Assembly: GCA_026874595.1 (NCBI GenBank)
Contig: CM049317.1
Coordinates: 74,654,618-74,718,617 of the forward strand
Origin: Sipunculus nudus
Taxonomy: Eukaryota; Annelida; Sipuncula; Golfingiida; Sipunculidae
Length of the DNA stretch: 64,000 bases
Direction: 5' to 3'
Part shown: in pieces, positions 11,541 to 24,400 of the stretch
Numbering within the stretch: position 1 is the stretch's first letter
Layout of the letters: every line of letters begins with the position of its first letter
The notes under the pieces: model-generated
Database searches by the model: none
Told to the model about the DNA's origin: nothing
What the model saw: only the letters and a program-made list of their open reading frames with translations
Program-made: the position numbers and the translations under genes

Positions 11541-14500
11541 GGTGATTTTCTATTGCACACATTATTTCAGACATATCTTCTTTAATATCATTGATTCAGT
11601 AGGATTTTTTCCCTCATGCATATGGATAAAAACCTGTTTCTGTTTGTCATATTTTACAAATTTAACTTAATTTTTCACCCATATGTAAACTAGTCCAGCA
11701 CTTGCAGAAACGCGGAGCCGTCTGAGGGTGATTGTCCGACCACATCTAGTTGTCACTTGAATGGTCATTTCTGCTCAATATGAACCTCTCCCAGTTGGGA
11801 ATTATAGGGCCACTTGAACTATCGGTCTCAACTGTCAAACTCCAAAATAAAAATTTGTCATAGTTCAGGTAAACACATTAACGTTTCACATGTATAAAAA
11901 ATATTAATGATTCCTTGAAGTCCTTAGCACTGAAACATTCATGCTCATGTAATTTGCCTTGGTACTATATTTTGTTTGCTACTTCACTACATTTGTATCT
12001 ACTTCACTGGTGTATTTAGAAGCCCCAATGCATTGTGGGGAAATAAAGGGTTTCTTTCCCTGGGGTCCGTAGCCAGGAGAGCTTTACATAATCTTGAGAA
12101 TACAATTCTGTGCATTGTTCTCACTGGTAAGTTATCAAGAAAACCATGACAATGCTTTTGAAAAACTCCTTTATTTTTAATATAATTCTTGCTGAAAATT
12201 CCCATTAATTTGTATATTTTTTATCCCAAGTATCAGCCGGAAATTTTTATATTTCTTCAGGCATCTGGTAGAAGGCCTCTGGTAGTACAAAGAATTCTGT
12301 GAGAAAACCCATTAATGGAGAATTCCAGCTCCACGCAATATATCCTGATTCTGCTAGATCGTGAAAAATTGCTGGCCATTGATCACAGTTCTTGCCACTA
12401 AATAAACTATAACATGAAACATAGTGTCTTGTTTTAACCATTGATGCCATATATCAGCATTTTTATCTCCACTACTAGCCATGGTGTGAATTACAGTGTT
12501 ATGTAAGGAACCTACACTGTGGCAAATCAGAATTCTTGTCACTGATTTTGCCTATCAAAGACTATGAAATAATGCCAAGGATGCTGGAAGCAAAAAAGAC
12601 AGAGCCCTTTTAAGTCATCTTCATGGTACTAGCAACGTACAAAACAAAAAGAAGTGGCATTCTGTTGTTCAGTGTCAGTGGATGAATGTCTTCAATATTA
12701 GAGTATTATGGTCCATCAGCCATAACATTCTGCTCGACCAGGCATCTAAATTAATATAGCTACAGCTATCCCTCATGGTCTCTTGTCTTTGTTTCTGATA
12801 TAGAACTAACATGTTTTGTAACCTTAGGGACTACAAAAACTATTATCTAGCATCCAGGTAGCATTGATTAAGATCTCCTAGCAATCTTAACATCAGATAC
12901 ATACACTATAACTTATTTTCTCTGAATCCAACTAAAAAGGTTAATGTTGCCAAAAACCTCTCACAAATTCCCCAACTATGCTAAATAAAATAAATTTTGC
13001 TGTAAATTTCCTGTGCACAGTACAAGTATTGAATTTCTTCCTGAGGGTATACATGTATACCCTCTTTATTTATTAGGTTATTCTTTACTAAAATTACACT
13101 TATTAGGTTCAACATTGGTCTAACCTGTTGTATAAAAAAACATGTTACATCATAGCTATTGAAGTTTTAGATTTCCAAATTATGTTTTTACTCTAATTTG
13201 GTAAAAAATGAAGTCCATACTTTTGGTTTAGGCAATTAACATTTACTTCTAGAATTATAGGCAAAAAAGAAAGAATGAAAATATTGCAGAGATCTAGTAG
13301 TTTTTTATCAGTCTGGAAAGGTCTGAGGGACGGCGTTTTTTTATTGAGATGAAAATTCCAGGTAGAAGCATCCACCTGTGCCACCTGTAAATGGTAATTA
13401 GTCAGTTTACATTCAGCAGACAGGGAGGTCTAATGCTTCAATGGATTTAAAAGGTGTGGATCACACCCATGGGTGGGCTTGTGTCTGCGTCATCTGGAAC
13501 ATGAAAGCCTGGTCTCTATTAAGTCATAGATAAATGAGAATATTATAGCCTGCCCTGTCTGAAATGTCACTTGTCTGGCTAGATATTTATGGATGTAGGT
13601 GCTGCCTTAAATACACCATAAGTATACTAATTACCAATCTGTGTCATCACCATTATGAATAATTTGGATTGTTTCATTTTTCAGAATGTCAGGTTTCTTT
13701 GGACTTTATTTAGCTGCTGTGTGTATAGGTTCATTCTGGTTTCATATTTGCGAATATAAAATACTTTCTTAATTTATGTAGTACTATTTTAATTATCAAA
13801 TTGTATCAAATTTTCTGCTAGATAATTCTGATGGTTCTTGTTTTCAAAAATTAGTTTTCTTAAAGACTGCTTAACCATGTGGCTGTTGGTTAACAGGGCA
13901 CAAATTGTAACTGTCAGCCATAAAAAACTTCATACTTGATATCCAGGGAGATCCTAGGGAAACCATAAATTAGGTCACACTTTCCCATTTTCTGTTAGCT
14001 GTTGGCCAAGAATATGATTTTTGGGACCAAAAAAGGGAGATTCATCCTAATGATTAAGCCTTATAGCAATTATTATGTATTTGTTCATAATAATTATTAT
14101 ATAAATAATGTGCCTCATCACACCTTCAAGACTGCCAGCATGCAACATTTGAACAGAATTGAATCAGATTCCTTGAGTTTTTGAGCCATTGATGATATAT
14201 ATGTGTATGCAAGCAAAATGTAATGTCTGTTATCAAATTCTAAGGAATGGTTTTAAATAAAATTTTTATAGATCTTCACATTTTGCAGATTACAAATTTC
14301 TAATGTTTGGCTATTTATTTTTTTATTATGTCTGTTGCCTATGATCTGCTTAATTGTGAAGACCCTTTGGTTTGTTTTGTTGATTATATACTACATGGGT
14401 ATTCCACTGGTTGAATTATTTATAAAACACCTTTTGCCATTTCCTGGTTGAGGAATACTGTATGCTCTCTTACTTTTATAATGTCATTGCCATTACTTCC

Positions 14501-15901
14501 AGTCTTGATATGTGACTTTCAGGCACTGAATCTGTATTAAAAAAAAATGTATCACTTTAATTTTCAATGCTTGTCACTGAACTAATGAAACACAATTTCT
14601 GATATCAGATGGGTTGTGTAAATATGGTGTCTGCTGTGGAAATTTGCTGATAATTAAATATTTATCTGAGCTAATGATTAACTGATCAGCAGACAGGCAG
14701 ATAGGCTGGTGTATAGAAACATTCTCTGATGACAATAGGTATTTGTATTCAAGTCTGGACAGACCAAGACAAAATCAGTGTCCTGGTAGCAGTCCACAGT
14801 CAGTGGCATGGGTCAATGCATTCATCAGGGAATTAATCCACTCATTGCTCAGTTCAGTGGAGAATTAGGAAATTCAATTTTCTGAAGACCTGTATTTCAA
14901 CTAATCAGCTACTGAATTGATAACAGGGAGCCAAAGGATTTGCAGTTGTTAAATACTGTTCATTCATGCAGTATTATAATAGTCAGAATAGTTTTGGAAT
15001 TAATCAAGGACATAAAAATAATTATACAAATAATCTTTGAATTCTTCTTGCCATACATGCATCACATTCCGTAAAAAGGCAATGGTTCATTTGATTTCAT
15101 AATGTCTAAAATAAAAAGGTAGAACAAATTGTTGTCTATAATTTCTGTAATCTGCAGGTCTCTCCCAACATACAATAATTATTCACATGATTTGCTGAGA
15201 AGCTTGATATTTTGAAATTGAAACATTTAATTTCTTTGTATTATCAATATTACTTGTAATATTGGTTCATTTTAAATATATGTCAATACATAGTTTTGAT
15301 TTCTGAATAAATGCTGCTTGGAATGCCATATTGTTTCACACCCATATTGGTGTTGGTCAGTGTATCAGTCACTCTGAGTGGAATTGCTACCTCTGTTTTG
15401 CTTTGTTATCCTGCAGGGTCACTCAGTCCAGGGACCACTGTATACAGAATCAGGAATATAAAAGAATTTGCATCATCCACCCCATGCAAAGTTTAAAAAT
15501 ATTAAAATTGTTACTTCTTCACCATTCTTTTAGACACAATTGTGAGTTCAGTTGTGGAATTAATTTACAGCTGATCTGCTGAATGCCTTGACCTATGGTT
15601 CACTTGTTGTTATTTTCTTGAGTACCAAAATGATCTGGATTTCAGACACTATATGGAAATCTTCAGTGTATGATTGAGATAAGAGATAAAATACCAACAA
15701 AAACTTGAAAGAAAATAAAAGTTGAAATTATGGGTTTAAATTTTGATGATGTAAACTGGGTCTGTGAAGGTCCTTAATACAGCCTGGAGGTTTTCTCAAG
15801 AAAAAAGTGTAAGTACCTTTTTATCACTGAGGAGCTGTATATCCCATATGGGATCATATTCAACCAAAAAAAAGGGTTTTGTGTAAATTTGTGTTTTTCA
15901 G
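11541..15901. other. no feature recognised upstream of the first visible exon
   Basis: Low-CpG, AT-rich, probably intronic. I searched by eye for the missing N-terminal protease exons (basic cleavage site followed by a PLRI-type strand) and found none that I could defend. Confidence 0.45.
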
Positions 15902-15984
15902 CATGATCTGATACCAAAAGCAGTGGAATACTGGGAGAATACGCTACAAGTTCGTCAGACAGCTGGGCCAATCAAATTACTGAG
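15902..15984 (+). CDS. LMLN: LMLN-like exon 1 of those visible (pro-region)
   Basis: Starts after a tttttcag acceptor and ends at donor gtaggt; 27 codons plus 2 bases. It encodes a helix-like segment beginning [17 protein letters not shown] and ending in KLLR, whose last Arg codon is completed by the first base of the next exon. This matches the family's pro-region, where a helix leads into the 'RQC' cysteine block. The reading frame enters at phase 0, so at least one more exon lies upstream. Confidence 0.85.
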
Positions 15985-18366
15985 GTAGGTTACCAAATGT
16001 CAATCCACGCCTTATTAGGGTTAATAGCATCTATAGACGTAAGGCGCTTCAGAGACTGCTCCTGCATGAATTTGGATGCGAGCAATATACAAGCAGTTTG
16101 CTTTCACTGAATTAAACACTTTTTTGACACAATATAACTATCACTTCTACTGTTGGTGTTGTAATAGCTTAGTGTACATCAGCTGCAGGAATTATGGGAT
16201 TTTGGATCGTGGGTTGAGTTGGAATTTCGAGTATATTAACCATAACAGATAATTACTTCCTGGCTGTAAAATAGGAGGATTACTGAAATAGATCATCTGG
16301 TAATTACTTCCTGGCTGTAAAAAAAAAGAATGTATAACTTAAATAGACCATCTGTCCATCCATATGTCTTCCTGGATGTCCATCAGTCCCACATGTATTT
16401 TGATAGGCATTTATTATTCAGTTTTGCCAGCAAAAATTTTACTAAAATTGAAAAATATTTACTACAGTAAAGAGGACCTTACATTTGTTACCTACCTGTA
16501 TGTCTCAGAGTAATATTTACAGACTGTGTAGACTGGTCATTCAGCAATAAAAAGCAAAGCCGGGGGCAGGTGAGCCGTAACAATCAGGCTTATCCACCTG
16601 GCAGTTGTGTTCTTCCAAGCACACATGACTTATGAGTAATAAAAAAATTTTTATGTTACCTGTTAGTCTTATATTGATATAAAAAAATCAGATGCTTTAA
16701 ATTATCTTTGAAAAATGAAAAAAAAAATCCCTTTCAACTCATTTGTTATCAACTTTGATTGGGCCAAATTGTGAAGGTTTTGCACACATTTAAAATAAGA
16801 AAACTGTCTGATCCTTATTGGAATGGCATATAAATTATTAATACCGTAATGTCTACATCAGTTCGTATCCTTCATTAGTTCGCACACTATAAATTTCCTG
16901 AGTCATATTTTTCTATATTACATATATGAATTCGTACACCAACATACTGTGCCGATATTAGCTATTCCCGGGGACCACCGGCGGTCCGTATGAACAGTAA
17001 TTGTAGCTATGATTAAAACGGCCTTGCATGCGGAGATGAATCAAATGTCTACGCTGTTCACCTGATAACAACACATCTTTATGTCTTAGTGCGAGGAAGT
17101 AACATGATAATTTATTGGAACAATTTTATCAGATTTGCGACTTCATGTATGTAAATAGGAAAAACTGTCGCTTAACTGATACCGATGGGCCATCTTTGCT
17201 TCAGACTTGTTACAGCATGAATGTGATTTAAACAATAGAACTCGAGGTAAAAAATGTGTCTTAATCGATAATATTTTGTTTACTTAATAATATAATAAGA
17301 AGGATTTGTAAGTGGGACAAAAATCACATTAGCTGATGATCATATACTAGTAATCCACTTGGGACAAACCTCGCACGGACCACTGATCACAGGCATGACC
17401 TGGTGCTACAAGACATCAAAGGTTAAATGGAGATCGTCAGAGTGCTTTGAACCGCAGCTACAAAGGATATACCGCTGTCTTCAAGGGTTTTAATTTGATA
17501 AATCCCGGTTATGTCCGTGAAATAATTTATTTTTTTCCCCGCTGTATAAATCTTATTAGAATCTCCCAAATGAAAACTTCCGCATTATTCGTTGGTTACT
17601 GTGGCCGTTTGGTTAAAGGCGCATGAACTGCTTTAGTGTGAACTATGTGCCCATGGTTCAAATCTAACAATTTTTTTCCCCTTTTTATGTTACTCCCCCG
17701 TCCCTATTTAAAAATATGATAAACATATATTTTTTTTTCATTTATTTCTTTCCACTGAAATTACCAAACGGGTAAAATAAACAATTTAATGAAATATATA
17801 AATAAATCTGCTGAGATTACATATTCACGGCCAGGTGGCACCCCGAATAAATTTCATTAACGCCCTAAGAAAATCACCATTACCATTTTATTAGGGCGGA
17901 TTCTGCAATCCATACAAATAATGTTTGTAAATGAATTAAATGTTGCCATGATATATTACAAAACAATAGCCCATTTTCTTACCGCTAATGATGCTACGCA
18001 CCGCTGTAGGCCGTGAGAGACCCCTGGCTAATGATGTTTTCCTTTCATGTCCAAACTGTGAAACACTTCGTTGCTTGTTTGTTTACCAATAATTTATTTG
18101 ATGTGTAATATTAATGTGATCAGTGGCTCCTGTCAATTTTGTTTGCACCACAGCCGTGATCAAATAAATTTGTAAACATACTAATGAGGTACAACTTTAA
18201 CAGTTTGAGGTAATGAATTACTGAAGTTCTATTGCCGGTAGCTGGATTTTTGACGATCTTTATGATCTTATCTGCCGGTCTGTGGATTACGAATGTTAAG
18301 TTTGTTACAGCCGGCAGTACAGGCCGTCCTGGTTACCCCCGACCGGCGCGGCTAAAACCCTGTATA

Positions 18367-18416
<50 letters not shown>

Positions 18417-21400
18417 CCGGTTTATAAAATGCCAGTTACGGGATAAACTGGATATCTTTTTTGTTACCAGCAGCGCTCACATACATTCCCGAACAAGTGT
18501 TAAATAATAATTAACATGGGAGTTGCCGTACATCATCTATTATCGCCCATCGCCGGTTCTCAGGTGTCAAACGATCTTCTTTCCTGCAGTATTCTAATTT
18601 TTCATATTTTACATATAATAATTCACACACTGAGAAAAATAATTATTTTTAGCTCAGCTGACTTTCAGTCATGCTGGGCTATAGCGATGGGTCTTTGTCC
18701 GTCGTCCTTCCGTCTGTCCGGCCGTCCGGCCGTCCGTTAGCAGGGCACAAATCGTAACTGTAGGGGCTAGGGCCATGAACCCTATGCAGTCTTAGAGGTT
18801 ATAAAAAGATCTCCTTGCAAACCTGAAATTAGGTCACTGCGACCTATATTCTCGAAGTTATGGGGTGTGTTTGCACCCCCCAGAAATAACTATTTGAGAC
18901 AAAATTTTCATCCCAAACCTTCCATCTTTCACATACAGCTCACCTACCAACAGGGGAAGAACCATAATTTTTTTTAGGTCAAAAGGTCAAAGGTCAAGGT
19001 CACAGGAGCCTCTTCTTTGAAAAGCCTGTGGATGCATTTTAAGCCAACCCTTTCATCCCAATTCTTTGATTTTTCACATATAGCTCACCTACTAAGTTGG
19101 AGAAGAATCCTATAGATTTTGAGGTCACAAGGTCAAAGGTCAGGGTCACAGGATCCACTTCTTTGAAAAGGTTGTGGACACATTTCAAGCTAGACTTTTC
19201 ATTCCAAACCTTCCAGCACTGATATCGCTTCTCTGCCAACAGGGGAAAAGACCTGTTGATTTTGAGGTCAAAGGTCAAGTTCACAGCACCCACTTCTTGC
19301 GTGGAGTCATTTTCAGGCAAACTTTTCAATCTGTACCTTCCATCTGTCATATATGGCTTACCTACCAATAAGGGAAGAAGCCTATTGATGTTGAGGTCAA
19401 AAAGTCACAGGTCAAGGTCACAATATTTAATTGTTCTAAATGCTTGTGAGCATATTTCAAGTGTAACTGTTCAACCCAAACCTTCAGTCTTTCACATATG
19501 CCACATCTATGCATCACTCAGTTTGACTCAAACTTCATATTTATGGGTCTTTTTGCTTGAATAAATAACTTATTGATTTTGGGGTCAGCTGGTCAGCAGG
19601 TTAAAGGTTGCAGGTCAAAGTTATTCACCCATTGGTTGCCAAGTAATTACACCAGATTTAAGTGGTTAGTAGTTACCCATTATTTAGAAAGAATCCAGTT
19701 GATATATGGGCAAAAGGCCAAGGTCATAGGTCAGGGATGTTCACAATTACTTATTTTATAGACCATCTCTATTTTTCTTGTATATATAACCATCCCACTC
19801 CAGCTGGTACATCTCCCTGTGTGGCTGTAATTGTGAGTGACACTGGTGACATATGACTCCCTTTTGTATCAGCCTATTAAGTGATAAGGCTCAGTGATAA
19901 GTACCTCATTACTTCATAACAAAAACACTGTTGTCAGAATGCTTCAGCCAGGCATTAAGACTATGAGAGTATAGTATTAAGGTTTAGCTACTGATTTATA
20001 AGATGATGGGAACATTTTGCAGTTTATTTTATGGAATCCTAGCAATAAACTTAGTTTCCTAGATATCTGAATATTTTAATATATATCACCACATATAAAA
20101 GCAAGTGTTTGTTCTCATAATATTTGGATGTGTACCTTGTTTTAGGATGGCTTTTTGTTTTATTTCAAGACTCTTAGTCATGCTTTCTGCATTTCTTTTC
20201 TTTTAGGTTTGGCAGTTTACCTACCCTGCTGACCCCATTGAAAAGCAGAGTGATAATAAAAAATATTGGACTTACACTTTTTACAATTGCATATCTATAA
20301 ATCTGATATGAGGGCCTGGACATGCCTTTTGAATTATTTTGGGCATTCATTACTGGATAATTTGCCCAAGTTTGGTCTCTTATTGGAGAATGTGGGATAT
20401 CAAATGTCATACTTGTCAGAAATCCATAATGTCTGCCAGTTAGCCACCTTAGAAATTCTTTCTTCAGTGCAGTTTCAGTAATTTTTCTTTAATGTTTGGT
20501 CTGATTTAGAGAATGTTTGTTGTCTGATTTCAGACTTGTCAGAAGTCCAATATGGCCACCAGGCAACCATCTTTTAATTCCTTTTGATCATATTATCTCA
20601 AGAACAGTTAAAGTGAATGCAGTTGGATGTATATTTATGTAATCTTGTAAAGGATTGGGTCAAATATTTCTGAATAAATATTACCATCATTTATAAAAGT
20701 GCAGTACAGTTGGCTTGTATTGAATAAAAATTCATACAGAAGCACCTGTTTCTCAATAATTCTTGCATGTATTTCCTTGATTTTTGCTATATATTATGAT
20801 CTTTTATTTTCCCTTTGTGGTGTTCCTTTGAGACTGACAGGTTTCAAGCAAGCTGTTGGAATAGTTCCTGATAGCTTAACAATCATGCATTTTCCTCAGA
20901 CCATCAATTCACTGTGTTTTAACCAGACATAGGTGATATATATTTCTGTTGTCATAGAAAATTTTCAACAAATTGGCAAATTGGTTCTTCAAAATTTGAC
21001 TGGAAGTTGTGAATCTCAGTCCATGATGTCACAGGTCATGCTTGGCAGCTGATCGTCATGACCCATGGGTCACTTGTTTCCTGTACGAATTCAAGTAGAC
21101 ATTACGGTATATTGATATACTCTGCATAGCATCCTGTTTTGTGGTATCACTAAAAAGGAATCTTAGCTTAACAGTGAAAATGCTAAACTCTGGCAAATGT
21201 ACCTTGTGCATAACATTAATTTATGCAGTTGTAAACTGTAATTGGATTATAACTGTTCTCCTGAAATATTGTGTATTTAAATGACCATAACATCAGTACA
21301 TTAAGAAGCAGCAGTCACCAGAGTTTGCTAATCTCATATTCATCATAGGATTTTAGTATTATGATAACGGTGATATTTAAGGTAACATATTCAGATAAAC

Positions 21401-24400
21401 TTTCAGTATCATGTTTATGATGTCTATTATGATACAAAGATTTTGCAAAATTCACAGTCAGCAGTAAATATTTTGTACAACATTTTGTGTACTTCAGGCA
21501 GTGTAAAACAGACAGCGTGAGGTACCGTAACAATGACCCACACATGTATTGTGTGGACGGCTGTTCCCTCATCACCAAGTGTGGAGAAACCGTGGTACCC
21601 GGAGAACACCTGGACGTGAGTATCAGCATACACTTAAGATTTGAGATTGCAGTGGTGGAGGTTCTTGACTAAGGCTCAGTGCTGTTTCAAATGGTTGGCC
21701 TGATTTCATAGTTTTTAGCTCAGCTGACTGTAAGTCATCTGAGCTATAGCAATCACTCTTTGTTTGTTGTCCCACCTGCTGTCCAGCCGTCTGTCTGTTA
21801 ACAAGGCACAAATTGTAACCACTGGACCTGGAATCTTTTAAGTTTACATCCAGAGAGGTCCATGAAAAATCTCCTTGGAAACCTAGAATTAGGTCTCTGT
21901 TACCCATATTCTTCCAGCTATTGGGCTCTGAAGTACCCCGCAGAATAATGAAAAATTTGATACAAAAGCTCCATTATCTGAATAACTAATGCATTGATCA
22001 CCATGATTCTTTGCATGGATATTGATCATGGGGTGTTACATCAGATTTTGCAGACTGGTACACCACCTGTATTTTTCGATTTTTTTACGATTTTTTTTTT
22101 CTCCATTATTTGAGACCTTTAAAGATGCCATCATCAGTTAATAGGGCACAAACCTTAATGACTTAACTTAGAATCTTCTGTCTCGACATGCAGGGAGACC
22201 CATGAAAAGTCTCCTTGGAAACCTGGAATAAGGTCTATGTTACCAAAAATTTGTGAGCTATGGGGCTTCCAAGTACCCCCCCCCCACCCCCAGAATAAAA
22301 GAAAATTTGATACAAAAGCTCAAGTATCTGAACAACTAATGCATTGATCACCATGATTCTTTGCATGGATATTGATCATGGAGTGTTTCATCAGTTTCTG
22401 CAGACTGGTGGTGCCACCTGTATTTTACGATTTTTTTATATTTTTTATCTATTTTTGAGACCTTAAAAGATGCGGTCATATATTAACAGGGCACAAATTG
22501 TAACTTCTAGACCTAGAATCTTCTTTCTTGACATGCTAGGAGGCCCATGAAAAGTCTCCTAGGAAACCTGAAATTAGGTCTCTGTCACCCATATTGTCAG
22601 AGCTATGGTGCTCAGAAGTACCCTCCAGAATAATTGAAAATTTGATACCAAGGTAGGGCACAAATCATAACCATTGAGCCCAGAATCTTCTTACTTGACA
22701 TCCTGAGAGTTCCTCAAAAATTCTCCCCTGAAACCTGGAATTGGGTCACAGTGACCTATATTCTCAGAGTTTTGGGGTATGTTTGATCACCCAAGAAATA
22801 ATGCAAAATACACACAAATTGCCAGATTCCTCATGAAAGGCTGGTTGGATTGTCATCAAATTTGTTGTGCTTATGGGTCTTGATGAACTTAAGCTAATAT
22901 GCATTAACAATGATGCCACCTATCTTAATTAGTTGCCTGTGCAAGGACATATTATCAACATGTCAGTCGGCTGAGCTTCATGACCCATGGGTCACTTGTT
23001 TGTGTCAGAGTTCGAAGTCATAGTCTAGTCACAGTCACATGACTCCTGGTCTCATTCTTATTTATAGTCAGAAATTGTCTGGTTTAACTACTCAGTGTAC
23101 ATAACATGTACAAGAATCATTCTAAGTGCTTTACTCTTCCATAAAATTCAATTTTTGTACTCTTTCAGAAAGTTCATCCTTTAGACTCTTCCAAACAGTT
23201 CAACATTTGCTGTCTTGCAAACAGATCAATCTTTGAACTCTTTCAAACAGATCAACCTTTGAACTCTTCTATACAGATCAACCTTTGAACTCCTCTAAAC
23301 AGTTCAACCATTGAACTCTTCCAAAAAGTTCAATCTTTGAACTTTTCCAAACAGTTCAACCTTTGGACTCTTCCAAAGAGTTCAACCTTTGTACTCCTCC
23401 AAACAGTTCAACCTTTGGACTCTTCCAAACAGTTTAACCTTTGTACTCTTCCAAACAGTTCAACCTTTGAACTCCTCCAGTTCAACCTTTGTACTCCTTC
23501 AAACAGTTCAACCTTTGAACTCTTCAATACAGATCAACCTTTGAACTCCTCCAAACAGTTCAACCATTGAACTTTTCCAAGCAGTTCAACCTTTGTACTC
23601 CTCCAAACAGTTCAACCTTTGGACTCTTCCAAACAGTTCAACCTTTGTACTCTTCCAAACAGTTTAACCTTTGAACTCCTCCAGTTCAACCTTTGTACTC
23701 CTTCAAACAGTTCAACCTTTGAACTCTTCCACACAGATCAACCTTTGAACTCCTCCAAACAGTTTAACCGTTGTACTCTTCCAAAGAGTTCAAACTTTGA
23801 ACTCCTCCAAACAGTTCAACCTTTGAACTCTTCCAAACAGATCAACCTTTGTACTCCTCTAAACAGTAATCTTTGGACTCTTCCTAACAATTCAACTGTT
23901 GTACTCATCCAGTTCAACCTGTGTACTCCTCCAAACAGTTAAACCTTGAACTCTTCCAAACAAATCAACCTTTGTACTCCTCTAAACAGTAATCTTTGGA
24001 CTCTTCCCAACAGTTCAACTGTTGTACTCCTCCAGTTCAGCCTGTGTACTCCTCCAAACAGTTCAGCCTTGAACTCTTCCAAACAGATAAACCTTTGTAC
24101 TTCTCCAAACAGTTCAACCTTTGGACTCTTCCCAACAGTTCAACCATTGTACTCCTTCAGGTCAACCTTTGTGCTCCTCCAAACAGTTCAACCTTTGAAC
24201 CCTTCCAAACAGTTCAACCTTTGAACTCTTCCAGACAGTTCAACATTTGTTGTCTTGCAAACAGAACAACCTTTGAATTTTTTCCAAACAGTTCAACCTT
24301 GAACTCCTTGAAACAGATCAATCTTTGAACTCTTCCAGACAGTTCAACATTTGTTGTCTTGCAAACAGAACAACCTTTGAATTTTTTCCAAACAGTTCAA

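Larger units (their letters stand above)
16843..18500. other. CpG-retaining pocket inside a CpG-poor intron
   Basis: Compared with both sides this segment is full of CG dinucleotides (for example gccggcag, gaccggcgcgg, ccgaataaatttc). It holds the tRNA-like stretch at 17596 and a (TA)n run. Likely a younger insertion or an unmethylated regulatory region; no open frame of note. Confidence 0.5.

Noticed and set aside
13686..13728. Short ATG frame with a hydrophobic start (MSGFFGLYLAAVC) followed by gttcat, as a signal-peptide exon
   Set aside because: Poor donor, no similarity I can point to, and easily expected by chance in 16 kb.
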